Source of the DNA: Bacteroidales bacterium
GTDB taxonomy: Bacteria; Bacteroidota; Bacteroidia; Bacteroidales; ML635J-15
Reading direction: 5' to 3'
Assembly (NCBI GenBank): GCA_031275085.1
Contig: JAISPG010000045.1
Location: 1-33,858 of the forward strand
Length of the DNA: 33,858 nucleotides
Position numbers and translations under genes: made by a program. Below the pieces are notes generated by a model that ran no database searches, was not told where the DNA came from, and saw only the letters and a list, made by a program, of their open reading frames with translations. Below are positions 24,464 through 31,870 of the stretch, one piece after another (within the stretch, counting starts at the first letter, position 1; every line of letters starts with the position of its first letter).

Positions 24464-25564
24464 TTAAAAAATCGTTCCTTTTATTTCTTTTGTAATGTAT
24501 TCTTCTAGTTCTTTTTTATCAGGTAATTCCACTAAATATTTTTGTACAAAGATTTTATTGTCAAGACCACCGGTGGCATATTCAACTTGTGTATTCCCTT
24601 TTTCAGTGCATAACAATATTCCAATGGGAGGGTTGTCTCCGGTTGTCATAATTTCATGTTTGAAATAATTCAGATACATATTTAGCTGTGCACTGTGTTC
24701 ATAATTGAATTTATCGACCTTTAATTCTACTAATACATGACATTTTAAAATCCTGTGGTAAAAAACAAGGTCAACAAAAAAATAATCATTATCAATAATT
24801 ATACGTTTTTGTCTGGCTTCAAAACAAAATCCATGCCCCATTTCCAGTAAAAAATTTTGCAAATTATCCAGAATAGCCTGTTCGAGATCGCTTTCAGTAA
24901 TTAATGCTTTTTCGTTAAGATTGAGAAATTCTAATGCAATAGGGGAGTTTATAATATCATTTGCCTGAATCGGTACAGAATTATTATTAACTAATGTTGA
25001 AAGAGCTTCTTTATTTTTTGACAGTCCGCTACGTTCAAAATATAAAGAATGGATTTGACGTTTTAATTCGGCAACAGACCAATGTCCTTTTATACATTCT
25101 ATTTCATAAAATCTTCTTTTTATTTCATCATTAATTTGAGCAATTTCATATAGATGTGTATATGATAACTTTTTGATTAACAGCTCGGAAGGTACGCCTT
25201 TCAATTCGGCGGTTGATAACCGCCGAATTTGAAAATTCAATTCGGCGGTTATCAACCGCCGAATTTGTTCTTGTGGTAAAATGTTTGCCAGAACAACTCC
25301 AATATGAGGATATATTTGGTAAAAACGGCGAAATTCCCTAAAACGACGTTCGGTAAGTCCTTTTGTCTTTAGCTGTTTTTCGAGGTTTTGTAATAAATTT
25401 TCGCCGTAAGCAGCCCGATCTTCCCCGTTTTGTTCAAATTCTACTATGTAATATCCAAGCATCCAGTTACGTATGGTCAATGCAGTATTGATAGCATGAG
25501 CTGCCGATGCATGCATTGTTTCCTGCACATTTTTAATATTTACGATTAATGTGTTGAAATTCAT
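24464..25564 (-). CDS. DUF1016 / YhcG-type PD-(D/E)XK nuclease
   Basis: A 366-residue protein from Met13 of the longer open frame; the preceding 12 residues (MFFFFLFCKSFI) come from an A/T tract near a promoter-like site and are unlikely. The N-terminal helical DUF1016 region has NWMLGYYIVEFEQNG, YGENLLQNLEKQL, LTERRFREFRRFYQIYP and KLSYTHLYEI; the C-terminal nuclease domain has FFVDLVFYHR, VLVELK (the D..ExK core) and QLNMYLNYFKHE. Members are often in defence or mobile regions. Between the two parts it carries a doubled insert, QIRRLITAEL-NF-QIRRLSTAEL, encoded by two 27-bp palindromes (25203-25265). It ends 1 base before mazG starts. DNA or RNA target is unknown. Confidence 0.9.
   Translation of the reverse strand: MNFNTLIVNIKNVQETMHASAAHAINTALTIRNWMLGYYIVEFEQNGEDRAAYGENLLQNLEKQLKTKGLTERRFREFRRFYQIYPHIGVVLANILPQEQIRRLITAELNFQIRRLSTAELKGVPSELLIKKLSYTHLYEIAQINDEIKRRFYEIECIKGHWSVAELKRQIHSLYFERSGLSKNKEALSTLVNNNSVPIQANDIINSPIALEFLNLNEKALITESDLEQAILDNLQNFLLEMGHGFCFEARQKRIIIDNDYFFVDLVFYHRILKCHVLVELKVDKFNYEHSAQLNMYLNYFKHEIMTTGDNPPIGILLCTEKGNTQVEYATGGLDNKIFVQKYLVELPDKKELEEYITKEIKGTIF
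25203..25265. repeat. Tandem pair of 27-bp palindromes inside the nuclease gene
   Basis: Each copy has 12-bp perfect arms (AATTCGGCGGTT and AACCGCCGAATT) around a 3-base centre: GAT in copy 1 (25203-25229) and ATC in copy 2 (25239-25265), so copy 2 is the exact reverse complement of copy 1. The spacing is 36 bp, so the reading frame is kept and the same peptide is read twice. GC in the arms is well above the surrounding gene. Confidence 0.95.
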
Positions 25565-25598
25565 AATAAAACTTTTACAAAATAAGAAAAAGAAAAAC

Positions 25599-25629
25599 AA
25601 AAAAATAATAGCATTGCTATTATTTTTTT
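25599..25629. terminator. Bidirectional terminator after rnfA
   Basis: A 14-bp perfect stem (AAAAAAATAATAGC and its complement) closes an ATT loop, with T-runs on both sides. It lies about 30 bases past the rnfA stop and 35 bases before the nuclease start, so it ends the Rnf transcript on the minus strand. Confidence 0.8.
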
Positions 25630-25658
25630 GTTTGAATATTTTTGAAAAAAACGGTAAA

Positions 25659-26231
25659 TTATACTAACCCTGAAAATCCCATGAAAGCTAATGCCAGAAT
25701 TCCGGCTACGACTAAAGCTGCCGGTACGCCTTTCATTCCTTTAGGTATAGGTAATTTATCCATATGTTCTCTTATTCCGGCAAATATTACTAAAGCAAGC
25801 ATAAATCCAAGCGACATTCCGATTGCAAATACTACGCTTGTTAGCAGATTAAAATCATTTTGAATAACCATAATTGCAACACCGAGTATTGTACAATTTG
25901 TCGTGATTAAAGGCAGGAAAACACCTAAAGCCTGATATAAAGGCGGGCTTATTTTCTTTAGAATAATTTCAACCATTTGAACTAAAGCTGCAATGACAAG
26001 AATATATGCAATTGTCTGCATAAATTCAATATTGAATTTTATGAGAATATATTTCATTACAAGCCACGTAACTATTGTAGAAAGTGTCATAACAAATATT
26101 ACAGCGCCACCCATACCTATAGCAGTTTTTACTTTGGTTGATACTCCAAGAAACGGGCATATCCCCAGAAATTGGGTTAAAACTATGTTATTTACAAAAA
26201 TTGCTCCTATTATTATTAATATATACTCCAT
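25659..26231 (-). CDS. rnfA: Rnf complex membrane subunit RnfA
   Basis: A 190-residue integral membrane protein of the RnfA/NqrE family with six hydrophobic segments. The start IIIGAIFVNNIVLTQFLGICPFLGVS carries the conserved NNIVL and GICPFLGVS with a cysteine that, in the Rnf and Nqr structures, helps bind an intramembrane iron-sulfur cluster with RnfE. The second conserved site is ITTNCTILGVA (Cys at about 116). With RnfE it forms the electron path across the membrane. It is the last gene of rnfBCDGEA; 117 bases separate it from rnfE, which is longer than the other gaps of the operon, and a strong terminator follows. Confidence 0.96.
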   Translation of the reverse strand: MEYILIIIGAIFVNNIVLTQFLGICPFLGVSTKVKTAIGMGGAVIFVMTLSTIVTWLVMKYILIKFNIEFMQTIAYILVIAALVQMVEIILKKISPPLYQALGVFLPLITTNCTILGVAIMVIQNDFNLLTSVVFAIGMSLGFMLALVIFAGIREHMDKLPIPKGMKGVPAALVVAGILALAFMGFSGLV

Positions 26232-26348
26232 AATATTTTCTTTAATTAATTAAAATAAACTAATTGATAAAAATTGTTATTCAAATAAATCTTTTGCTAT
26301 AAGTTCATATATTGATTCTATCATTTATCTAAAATTTAATAATTACAA

Positions 26349-26933
26349 CTAACTCTTTTTCGATAATTTACGTATTAATGCGATTAAATATCCTAATCCG
26401 AAAAATGCTCCGGGAGCCAGTACAAAAACCAGGATTCCGTCAGTTTCAATAAACTTATATCCGAATAAAGAATAGCTTCCTAAGAGTTCTCTTACTGCAC
26501 CTAACAGGGTTAAAGCAAATGTAAATCCTACTCCCATTCCCAAACCGTCTATCATGGATGAGAATATGGTATTTTTTGCAGCAAATGCTTCTGCTCTTCC
26601 CAGCACTATACAGTTGACAACAATAAGAGGAATGAAAAGTCCCAGAGAATCATACAATGCAGGAATATATGCTTCCATAAGTAATTGTACAATTGTAACA
26701 AAAGATGCAATAATTACAACAAAGACAGGAATGCGGACTTTGTCAGGAACAAAATTCTTTACACTGGATATTGCAATATTTGATAAAACCAGAACGAAAG
26801 CAGTTGCTAATCCCATGCCTAATCCATTTATTGCGGATGTTGTTACACCTAATGTAGGACACATCCCTAACAATAATGCGAATACAGGGTTTTCTTTAAT
26901 AATTCCTTTTGTGAAATTTTTCCAGTTATTCAT
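26349..26933 (-). CDS. rnfE: Rnf complex membrane subunit RnfE
   Basis: A 194-residue membrane protein homologous to RnfA and NqrD, with six hydrophobic segments. The conserved cysteine sites are LLGMCPTLGVT (about residues 21-31) and PLIVVNCIVLGRAEAFA, the latter around residue 108. These cysteines are the counterparts of the RnfA ones and complete the intramembrane iron-sulfur site. The gene follows rnfG by 18 bases. The N-terminal MNNWKNFTKGIIKENPVF is the usual RnfE start, which supports the chosen methionine. Confidence 0.96.
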   Translation of the reverse strand: MNNWKNFTKGIIKENPVFALLLGMCPTLGVTTSAINGLGMGLATAFVLVLSNIAISSVKNFVPDKVRIPVFVVIIASFVTIVQLLMEAYIPALYDSLGLFIPLIVVNCIVLGRAEAFAAKNTIFSSMIDGLGMGVGFTFALTLLGAVRELLGSYSLFGYKFIETDGILVFVLAPGAFFGLGYLIALIRKLSKKS

Positions 26934-26951
26934 TTTTTGTTTCCTCCATTA

Positions 26952-27596
26952 TTAATTTGTAACGGCACTTTCTGTATTTGAGATTGTACCACCTGTGTTT
27001 ACATCTTCTTTATTCATTTTTTCATTATGAACCATAAATGCAGAATGTGCTCTTTGAACCGCATCGCTGTAAGCTCTGGATGAAATTGTTGCTGCTGTAA
27101 TGGCATCAATAACACCACCATCTTTTTTTACTTTTATATTTTCGTTTTGAGGGTCTTTACCTTTAAACTGGTCATTCCAACTACTGACACTTTTGTTGGT
27201 TTTGTCACCAAGGCCAGGTGTTTCCTGATGTTCCAGGACATTTGAATCAATAATTTTTCCATCTTGGTCGAAGCCAACCATGACTGCCATATGTCCGCCA
27301 AAACCAGAATTGGTAAATGATTTTACAGCTGTTCCGATAATCTCGCCATTTACTTTTATAGTATAAAATTCCAAATTACCTGATCCATCCGGAGAAGGAA
27401 CGGTATCTATGGTAATTTCTCCATTTTCGGCACCAGGAACTACAACACTGATTGCTGTCTGTAATTTTTTTGCTTTGGCTTCACTGATAGGTGTTTCAGT
27501 AAGTTTGTAAACATATGCTAAAGCAACGGCTGCAACTGCTGTTATTATAAATAACGTCAGTGTCATATTTAAAAATGTACTTTCTTTTTTAGCCAT
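26952..27596 (-). CDS. rnfG: Rnf complex flavoprotein subunit RnfG
   Basis: A 214-residue periplasm-facing subunit with one N-terminal membrane helix (about 10-30). The FMN-binding domain holds the attachment motif DAITAATISS, in which Thr170 is the residue that carries FMN through a phosphoester bond, a link made by the ApbE flavin transferase; the usual form is SGAT or TGAT, so Ala in place of Gly is a small deviation. The phrase HQETPGLGDKTN is also typical of the family. It is 4 bases past the end of rnfD and 18 bases before rnfE. Role: passing electrons at the outer face during sodium- or proton-translocating ferredoxin:NAD+ oxidoreduction. Confidence 0.95.
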   Translation of the reverse strand: MAKKESTFLNMTLTLFIITAVAAVALAYVYKLTETPISEAKAKKLQTAISVVVPGAENGEITIDTVPSPDGSGNLEFYTIKVNGEIIGTAVKSFTNSGFGGHMAVMVGFDQDGKIIDSNVLEHQETPGLGDKTNKSVSSWNDQFKGKDPQNENIKVKKDGGVIDAITAATISSRAYSDAVQRAHSAFMVHNEKMNKEDVNTGGTISNTESAVTN

Positions 27597-27600
27597 AGTT

Positions 27601-28605
27601 TTAATTTTTTATAATTTCTCCGAATCTTTTTGGTTTTGTCCAGTTGTTAATTAGCGGAACAACGGCATTCATAATTAAAATAGCAAATGACATTCCTTCG
27701 GGATAAGCACCCCATACCCGGATCAGAACAGTAATTACTCCAATTCCTATTCCGTATATTATCATTCCTTTATGTGTCATTGGAGAAGTTACCATATCTG
27801 TAGCCATGAATATTGCGCCTAACAACATACCTCCTGTGAATATGTGGAATAATGGTGTAGCGTATTTTGTAGGATCGATTCCCCATAATATTCCGGTGAA
27901 TATTGCTACAGTTCCGAGTATAGCCACAGGGATATGCCATGTTATAATTTTACGGAATAACATGTATAATCCTCCAATTATCAGAGCCAGAGCAGATATT
28001 TCTCCAAGAGAACCTCCCATCTGTCCCATAAACATATCTACATAGGATGTCGGTATTGAGTCTATGATTTCTGTCATGCTTTTACCGTTATTGAGTCCTT
28101 CTTTAAGTAATGCAAGAGGTGTTGCTCCTGTTTCGGCATCGGTCATTGTAAAATTGAGAACACTTACTTTGGGCCATGTTGTCATTTGAACCGGAAATGA
28201 GATCAATAAAAAAACGCGTCCGACAAGCGCCGGGTTGAATGGATTGTTACCAAGTCCGCCGAATGACATTTTTGCAATTCCAATAGCAACAAGGGAACCG
28301 ATAACAATTATCCACCATGGTAGATTGGAGGGCACATTGAAAGCCAGAAGCATTCCTGTTACAATAGCAGAGCCGTCTGCTATTGTAGTGTTTCCTTTAA
28401 GGAAAAACTTTTGAAAGAACCATTCAAAAAATAAGCATGATGCTATTGCAATCAGATTAACCCTTATGGCATCCAATCCGAAGAAATAAACTGATACAAG
28501 TAATGCCGGTACCATTGCAAGTACTACTCCATACATGATCTTTTTTACTGAATTTTTTCCGTAATCATGGGGAGACATTGAAACCGTTAATTTATTTATA
28601 GCCAT
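27601..28605 (-). CDS. rnfD: Rnf complex membrane flavoprotein subunit RnfD
   Basis: A 334-residue integral membrane subunit of the RnfD/NqrB family. It starts with the conserved SPHDYGKNSVKKIMY, has ADGSAIVTGMLLAFNVP and GGLGNNPFNPALVGRVFL, and carries the covalent-FMN motif TGATPL with Thr162 as the attachment residue. About nine or ten hydrophobic segments are visible. Its flavin accepts electrons from RnfG or gives them to it, and the subunit is thought to form part of the ion path. It begins 3 bases after rnfC ends; rnfG follows 4 bases later, so the genes are tightly coupled. Confidence 0.96.
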   Translation of the reverse strand: MAINKLTVSMSPHDYGKNSVKKIMYGVVLAMVPALLVSVYFFGLDAIRVNLIAIASCLFFEWFFQKFFLKGNTTIADGSAIVTGMLLAFNVPSNLPWWIIVIGSLVAIGIAKMSFGGLGNNPFNPALVGRVFLLISFPVQMTTWPKVSVLNFTMTDAETGATPLALLKEGLNNGKSMTEIIDSIPTSYVDMFMGQMGGSLGEISALALIIGGLYMLFRKIITWHIPVAILGTVAIFTGILWGIDPTKYATPLFHIFTGGMLLGAIFMATDMVTSPMTHKGMIIYGIGIGVITVLIRVWGAYPEGMSFAILIMNAVVPLINNWTKPKRFGEIIKN

Positions 28606-28608
28606 TTT

Positions 28609-29943
28609 TTATGATTTTTGAGATCTTAATATTTTGTTTATGTTTGCTTTGCCTAAACGTATATAATCTAACAATGGAATAGAAGCGGGACATGTATAAC
28701 TGCACGAACCGCATTCCATACAATCGAGAGCTCTTTCTTTATGCATTTCTTCATACATTTTTACGATAGACATGTTTTTTAGCAAATAGGGTTCCAGCCC
28801 CATCGGACACACTGATATGCACCTGGCACACCGTATACAGTTATATGATTTTGGCCTGGTACTATATTTTTCAGGGATTATTACAATTCCTGAAGTCCCT
28901 TTTGTTACCGGCACTTCAACTGTATTAAGAGCTTTTCCCATCATAGGTCCGCCATTAATTATCTTGCCGGTATCTTGTGGTAAACCACCGACAGCTTCAA
29001 TAAGCATATTTATAGGAGTCCCGATTCTTGCCATTATATTTGTTGGTCTTGATATGGATTTCCCTGTTACCGATACGACTCTTTCGAAAAGTGGCTTATT
29101 CTTTTGTATAGCTTCGTAAATAGCAAATGTAGTTCCAATATTTTGAACAACGCAATTAACTTCTATTGGTAGTTTTCCGGATGGTACTTCTCTGTTCGTA
29201 AGTGCTTTAATAAGTTGTTTTTCTGCTCCTTGCGGATACTTTACTTTTAAAGCATGAACTTCAATATCTTTATATTTTTGAGCCATAGTTTTCATGTTAC
29301 TTATGGCATCAGGTTTGTTGTTTTCTATACCTATCAGTATTTTTTTTGCCCCTACAACTTTTTGTGCAAGTTTACAACCTATTAATATTTCTTCGGCTTT
29401 TTCGAGCATTAATTGATGGTCGGAGGTAAGATAAGGTTCGCATTCTACGGCATTTATTATTAAATATTCGCAGGTTTTACCAAGTGGAATAGATAGTTTT
29501 ACGTGAGTCGGAAAAGTTGCTCCTCCGGAACCTACTATTCCGCTTTCTGCAATTTTATTTCGTATTTGTTCTCCTGTAAGATTATCTATTTTATCATTGA
29601 TTGTTTCGGAACGATCGATGGTTTCGATCCATTCGTCTCCTTCTACATCAATAATTATACATGTTTGCTTATATCCTGTAGAATCCGAGACTTTATCAAT
29701 TTTTACAACTTTACCGGAAACAGAGGAATGGATATTTGCAGATACAAAACCTGAGCTTTTTGCAATTAGTTGACCGGTTTTTACCATATCGCCTTTTACA
29801 ACTATTGGCTCTGCAGGTGCTCCGATGTGTTGTGCTACCGGAATATAGACTTGCTTCGGCAAATCTATCCGTTCTATAGGCTTTCCTGTCGAAAACTTAT
29901 TTTCGTTGGGATGAACACCACCTTTTGGAAATGTTTTTAACAC
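28609..29943 (-). CDS. rnfC: Rnf complex NADH-binding iron-sulfur subunit RnfC
   Basis: A 444-residue peripheral subunit on the cytoplasmic side. It begins with the conserved GGVHPNENKFSTG and IPVAQHIGAPAEP, followed by a Rossmann-like FMN/NADH domain with VGSGGATFPTHVKL and INAVECEPYL, an SLBB domain, and two [4Fe-4S] motifs at Cys369, 372, 375, 379 (CIRCARCISVCP) and Cys408, 411, 414, 418 (CMECGSCSYTCP). It exchanges electrons with NAD+/NADH. The length is that of the short RnfC form found in anaerobes; the long repeat-rich C-terminus of gammaproteobacterial RnfC is absent. It is 27 bases after rnfB. Confidence 0.96.
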   Translation of the reverse strand: MLKTFPKGGVHPNENKFSTGKPIERIDLPKQVYIPVAQHIGAPAEPIVVKGDMVKTGQLIAKSSGFVSANIHSSVSGKVVKIDKVSDSTGYKQTCIIIDVEGDEWIETIDRSETINDKIDNLTGEQIRNKIAESGIVGSGGATFPTHVKLSIPLGKTCEYLIINAVECEPYLTSDHQLMLEKAEEILIGCKLAQKVVGAKKILIGIENNKPDAISNMKTMAQKYKDIEVHALKVKYPQGAEKQLIKALTNREVPSGKLPIEVNCVVQNIGTTFAIYEAIQKNKPLFERVVSVTGKSISRPTNIMARIGTPINMLIEAVGGLPQDTGKIINGGPMMGKALNTVEVPVTKGTSGIVIIPEKYSTRPKSYNCIRCARCISVCPMGLEPYLLKNMSIVKMYEEMHKERALDCMECGSCSYTCPASIPLLDYIRLGKANINKILRSQKS

Positions 29944-29970
29944 TTTATGATCCTCCTATTTTAGTTAAAA

Positions 29971-30840
29971 TTATTTATCAACCTCGGTTGTTTCTTGCTC
30001 TTTTATTGCTTCTTTTTCCTTACGTGGCGGAAAATTTATTTCTAAGATTGCACCGGTTGGGCATTCCTGAGCACATTTTCTGCAAAGTTTACATTTCTCA
30101 TAATCAATATATGCAATAAAGTTATTTAGTGTTATTGCTTCAAACGGGCATGCTTTAATACATTTTCCGCAGCCAATACATGCAACACTACATATTTTTC
30201 TTGCTTCTGCTCCTTTATCTTTATTCATGCATGAGACATAAACCCTTCTGTTTTTCTTTCCTTTATCCCTTAGTTCTATAATTGATCTCGGACATATTTT
30301 AACACATGCTCCGCATGCTGTACACTTTTCTTCGTCAACCAACGGAAGTCCGGATTCTTCATCAATATAAATAGCATCGAACAAGCATACTTCCACGCAA
30401 TCTCCCTGTCCTAAACAACCGTAGGAACATGCAGTATCTCCTGTATAGAGTGAACTTTCTATTGCGCAGGATTTTGGTCCGTCATATATATTGGTTTTTT
30501 CTCGTTTTTCATGTGATCCGTTACATCTTACCACAGCAATCTGTGGCTCTTTTTCTGCGGCTGTCATTCCAAGTACTTTAGCAATATTTTGCATTACTTC
30601 GTTTCCTCCTGCAGGACAAAATATTCCGTCAAGAGTTTCTGCCTTAACACATGCTTCAGCAAAACCACGGCATCCCGGATATCCACATCCTCCGCAATTT
30701 GCTCCCGGAGTGAACTCTTCCACTTCATCTATTCTGGGATCTTCATATACTTTGAACTTTTGTGCTACAAAATATAAAATGATTGCTAATACTACTCCTA
30801 ATAAACTTAAAGAAATTAATGTGTTAAGTATTATAGCCAT
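29971..30840 (-). CDS. rnfB: Rnf complex ferredoxin-accepting subunit RnfB
   Basis: A 289-residue subunit anchored by one N-terminal helix (residues about 4-26). A domain with Cys49, 52, 57 and 75 (NCGGCGYPGC ... FCPAGG) binds one [4Fe-4S] cluster; the ferredoxin-like part then shows CSYGCLGQGDC..VC, CTACGACVKICP, CIGCGKCIKACP and CKLCRKCAQECP motifs, so four or more clusters are expected. It takes electrons from reduced ferredoxin, the input point of the complex. The cluster-rich form is typical of anaerobic Rnf. It follows the RseC-like gene by 8 bases and leads the Rnf genes. Confidence 0.96.
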   Translation of the reverse strand: MAIILNTLISLSLLGVVLAIILYFVAQKFKVYEDPRIDEVEEFTPGANCGGCGYPGCRGFAEACVKAETLDGIFCPAGGNEVMQNIAKVLGMTAAEKEPQIAVVRCNGSHEKREKTNIYDGPKSCAIESSLYTGDTACSYGCLGQGDCVEVCLFDAIYIDEESGLPLVDEEKCTACGACVKICPRSIIELRDKGKKNRRVYVSCMNKDKGAEARKICSVACIGCGKCIKACPFEAITLNNFIAYIDYEKCKLCRKCAQECPTGAILEINFPPRKEKEAIKEQETTEVDK

Positions 30841-30848
30841 AATAAATA

Positions 30849-31271
30849 TTAATTTTTATTTTTTTCAATTTTAAAGTCAAACTCTCTTTTTATTTTATTT
30901 TTAAAAAAATATAATACGACATAGTATGGTATTAATAATAAAATTGCAAAAATTCCGGCAAGTCCTTCCGATAATCCTGCAAATATAAATACGAATAAGG
31001 CTGAAACTATTACAATAAACGGCATTATATATCCTAAAAACAATGCTTTCATGCCGAGAGATTCCTTTAATTTTACATTAACGTATTCTCCTATGTGATA
31101 AGATTTGTCGTTTGATATTATTTCAATGATTTTTGTGCCGGAATCCACTCCGCAAACATTTTTCGCATGACATCCCGAACATGCTGACTCTACGTTTAAT
31201 TTTACAAAGATCGAATTGCTTGTGATTTCGTTTACAACTCCTACATGCTCGATCATTGCATTTTTGCTCAT
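30849..31271 (-). CDS. RseC/MucC-family membrane protein
   Basis: A 140-residue protein of the RseC/SoxR-reducing-system family. The N-terminal domain ends in a cysteine motif, ACSGCHAKNVCG (C-x2-C-x5-C), typical for the family; two hydrophobic segments follow (KALFLGYIMPFIVIVSALFVFIF, AGIFAILLLIPYYVVLYFF), and the tail is basic. In enterobacteria RseC is linked to reduction of SoxR together with Rnf (Rsx), and in Bacteroidota such genes commonly stand just before rnfB. So a role in linking Rnf to a redox partner or in assembly is likely but not shown. It is the first gene of the transcript and 8 bases before rnfB. Confidence 0.9.
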   Translation of the reverse strand: MSKNAMIEHVGVVNEITSNSIFVKLNVESACSGCHAKNVCGVDSGTKIIEIISNDKSYHIGEYVNVKLKESLGMKALFLGYIMPFIVIVSALFVFIFAGLSEGLAGIFAILLLIPYYVVLYFFKNKIKREFDFKIEKNKN

Positions 31272-31299
31272 AGTTTGGTGTTTGCTAAAAATTTCAGTA

Positions 31300-31307
31300 C
31301 AAAAATA
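31300..31307 (-). promoter_or_regulatory. Candidate -7 box of the RseC-Rnf operon
   Basis: TATTTTTG on the minus strand fits TAnnTTTG exactly, 29 bases before the start codon. A TTTG at -33 was not found, so support is moderate. Confidence 0.45.
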
Positions 31308-31363
31308 AAATTTTTGTCATGTTTTCTATATGTTTCACTAATATTATTTCCTATAATTTTGCA

Positions 31364-31382
31364 ATTTAGAATCATTCTAAAT
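31364..31382. promoter_or_regulatory. 9-1-9 palindrome, possible Fur-family operator
   Basis: ATTTAGAAT-C-ATTCTAAAT is a perfect 19-bp palindrome about 57 bases upstream of the Rnf -7 box. Its 7-1-7 core, TTAGAATnATTCTAA, has the layout of Fur-family sites (for example PerR TTATAATnATTATAA) with two symmetric changes. Iron or oxidative-stress control of an iron-sulfur-rich complex would be sensible, but binding is unproven. Confidence 0.35.
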
Positions 31383-31580
31383 ATATGTAAAAATCAGAAT
31401 CAATACGATGATTTACTTATATTTAAGCCAATTATTTATATATAAATAATTAAATATTATATATTAATATTTGTGTTGTCAATAAAAATCAATATTGAGA
31501 TATTTAAAACAAAAATTTATTTATGAAAGATTAAAATTATGTGAATGACTAAGTTCTTGATTGAAATAATTATATTATAG

Positions 31581-31610
31581 TAAACATATTTAAAAATTGA
31601 AATATGTTTA
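31581..31610. repeat. Perfect 11-bp inverted repeat
   Basis: TAAACATATTT and AAATATGTTTA surround the 8-base loop AAAAATTG. No T-run follows on either strand, so it is not a normal terminator. Confidence 0.7.
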
Positions 31611-31805
31611 AATTTCTGCTATATCTGGTTTGGTTTACAAAATATTAAAATGTTGGATAGTCATAAAGTGTTAAAAAATAATTTAATCTATTATAAACAA
31701 TTTGTATGATTTTAGTTTTAATTATAGTGCATATTCAGAGGAATGTTATTTATTATTTAATAAAAAATTAACATTGCCAGTGGAACATCGTATTGAATAA
31801 TGTTT

Positions 31806-31813
31806 TAACTTTG
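31806..31813 (+). promoter_or_regulatory. -7 box of the secreted-protein gene
   Basis: TAACTTTG matches TAnnTTTG and lies 57 bases before the ATG at 31871. The nearest TTG upstream (31774-31776) is 29 bases away, too far for a standard -33 element. Confidence 0.5.
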
Positions 31814-31870
31814 AATCTAAATTGAATAGTTATTTACGATTAAAAAATAAATTATATAAAATTTACAGAT

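Larger units (their letters stand above)
31272..31870. other. AT-rich divergent intergenic region with several inverted repeats (599 bp)
   Basis: No gene was found. It holds a minus-strand promoter candidate for the Rnf operon (TATTTTTG, 31307-31300), a 9-1-9 palindrome (31364-31382), a 22-bp all-A/T palindrome (31430-31451), an 11-bp hairpin (31581-31610) and a plus-strand promoter (31806-31813). A plus-strand TAATTTTG at 31354-31361 stands just before the 9-1-9 palindrome and could start an unknown transcript. Confidence 0.6.

Noticed and set aside
25203..25265. Palindromes as ends of an insertion sequence or integron site
   Set aside because: No transposase or integrase is near, both copies are within an intact reading frame, and no target-site duplication was seen.
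25565..25600. Longer nuclease start with MFFFFLFCKSFI
   Set aside because: These residues come from an A/T tract near a promoter-like site and do not resemble the family; Met13 fits the usual DUF1016 beginning.
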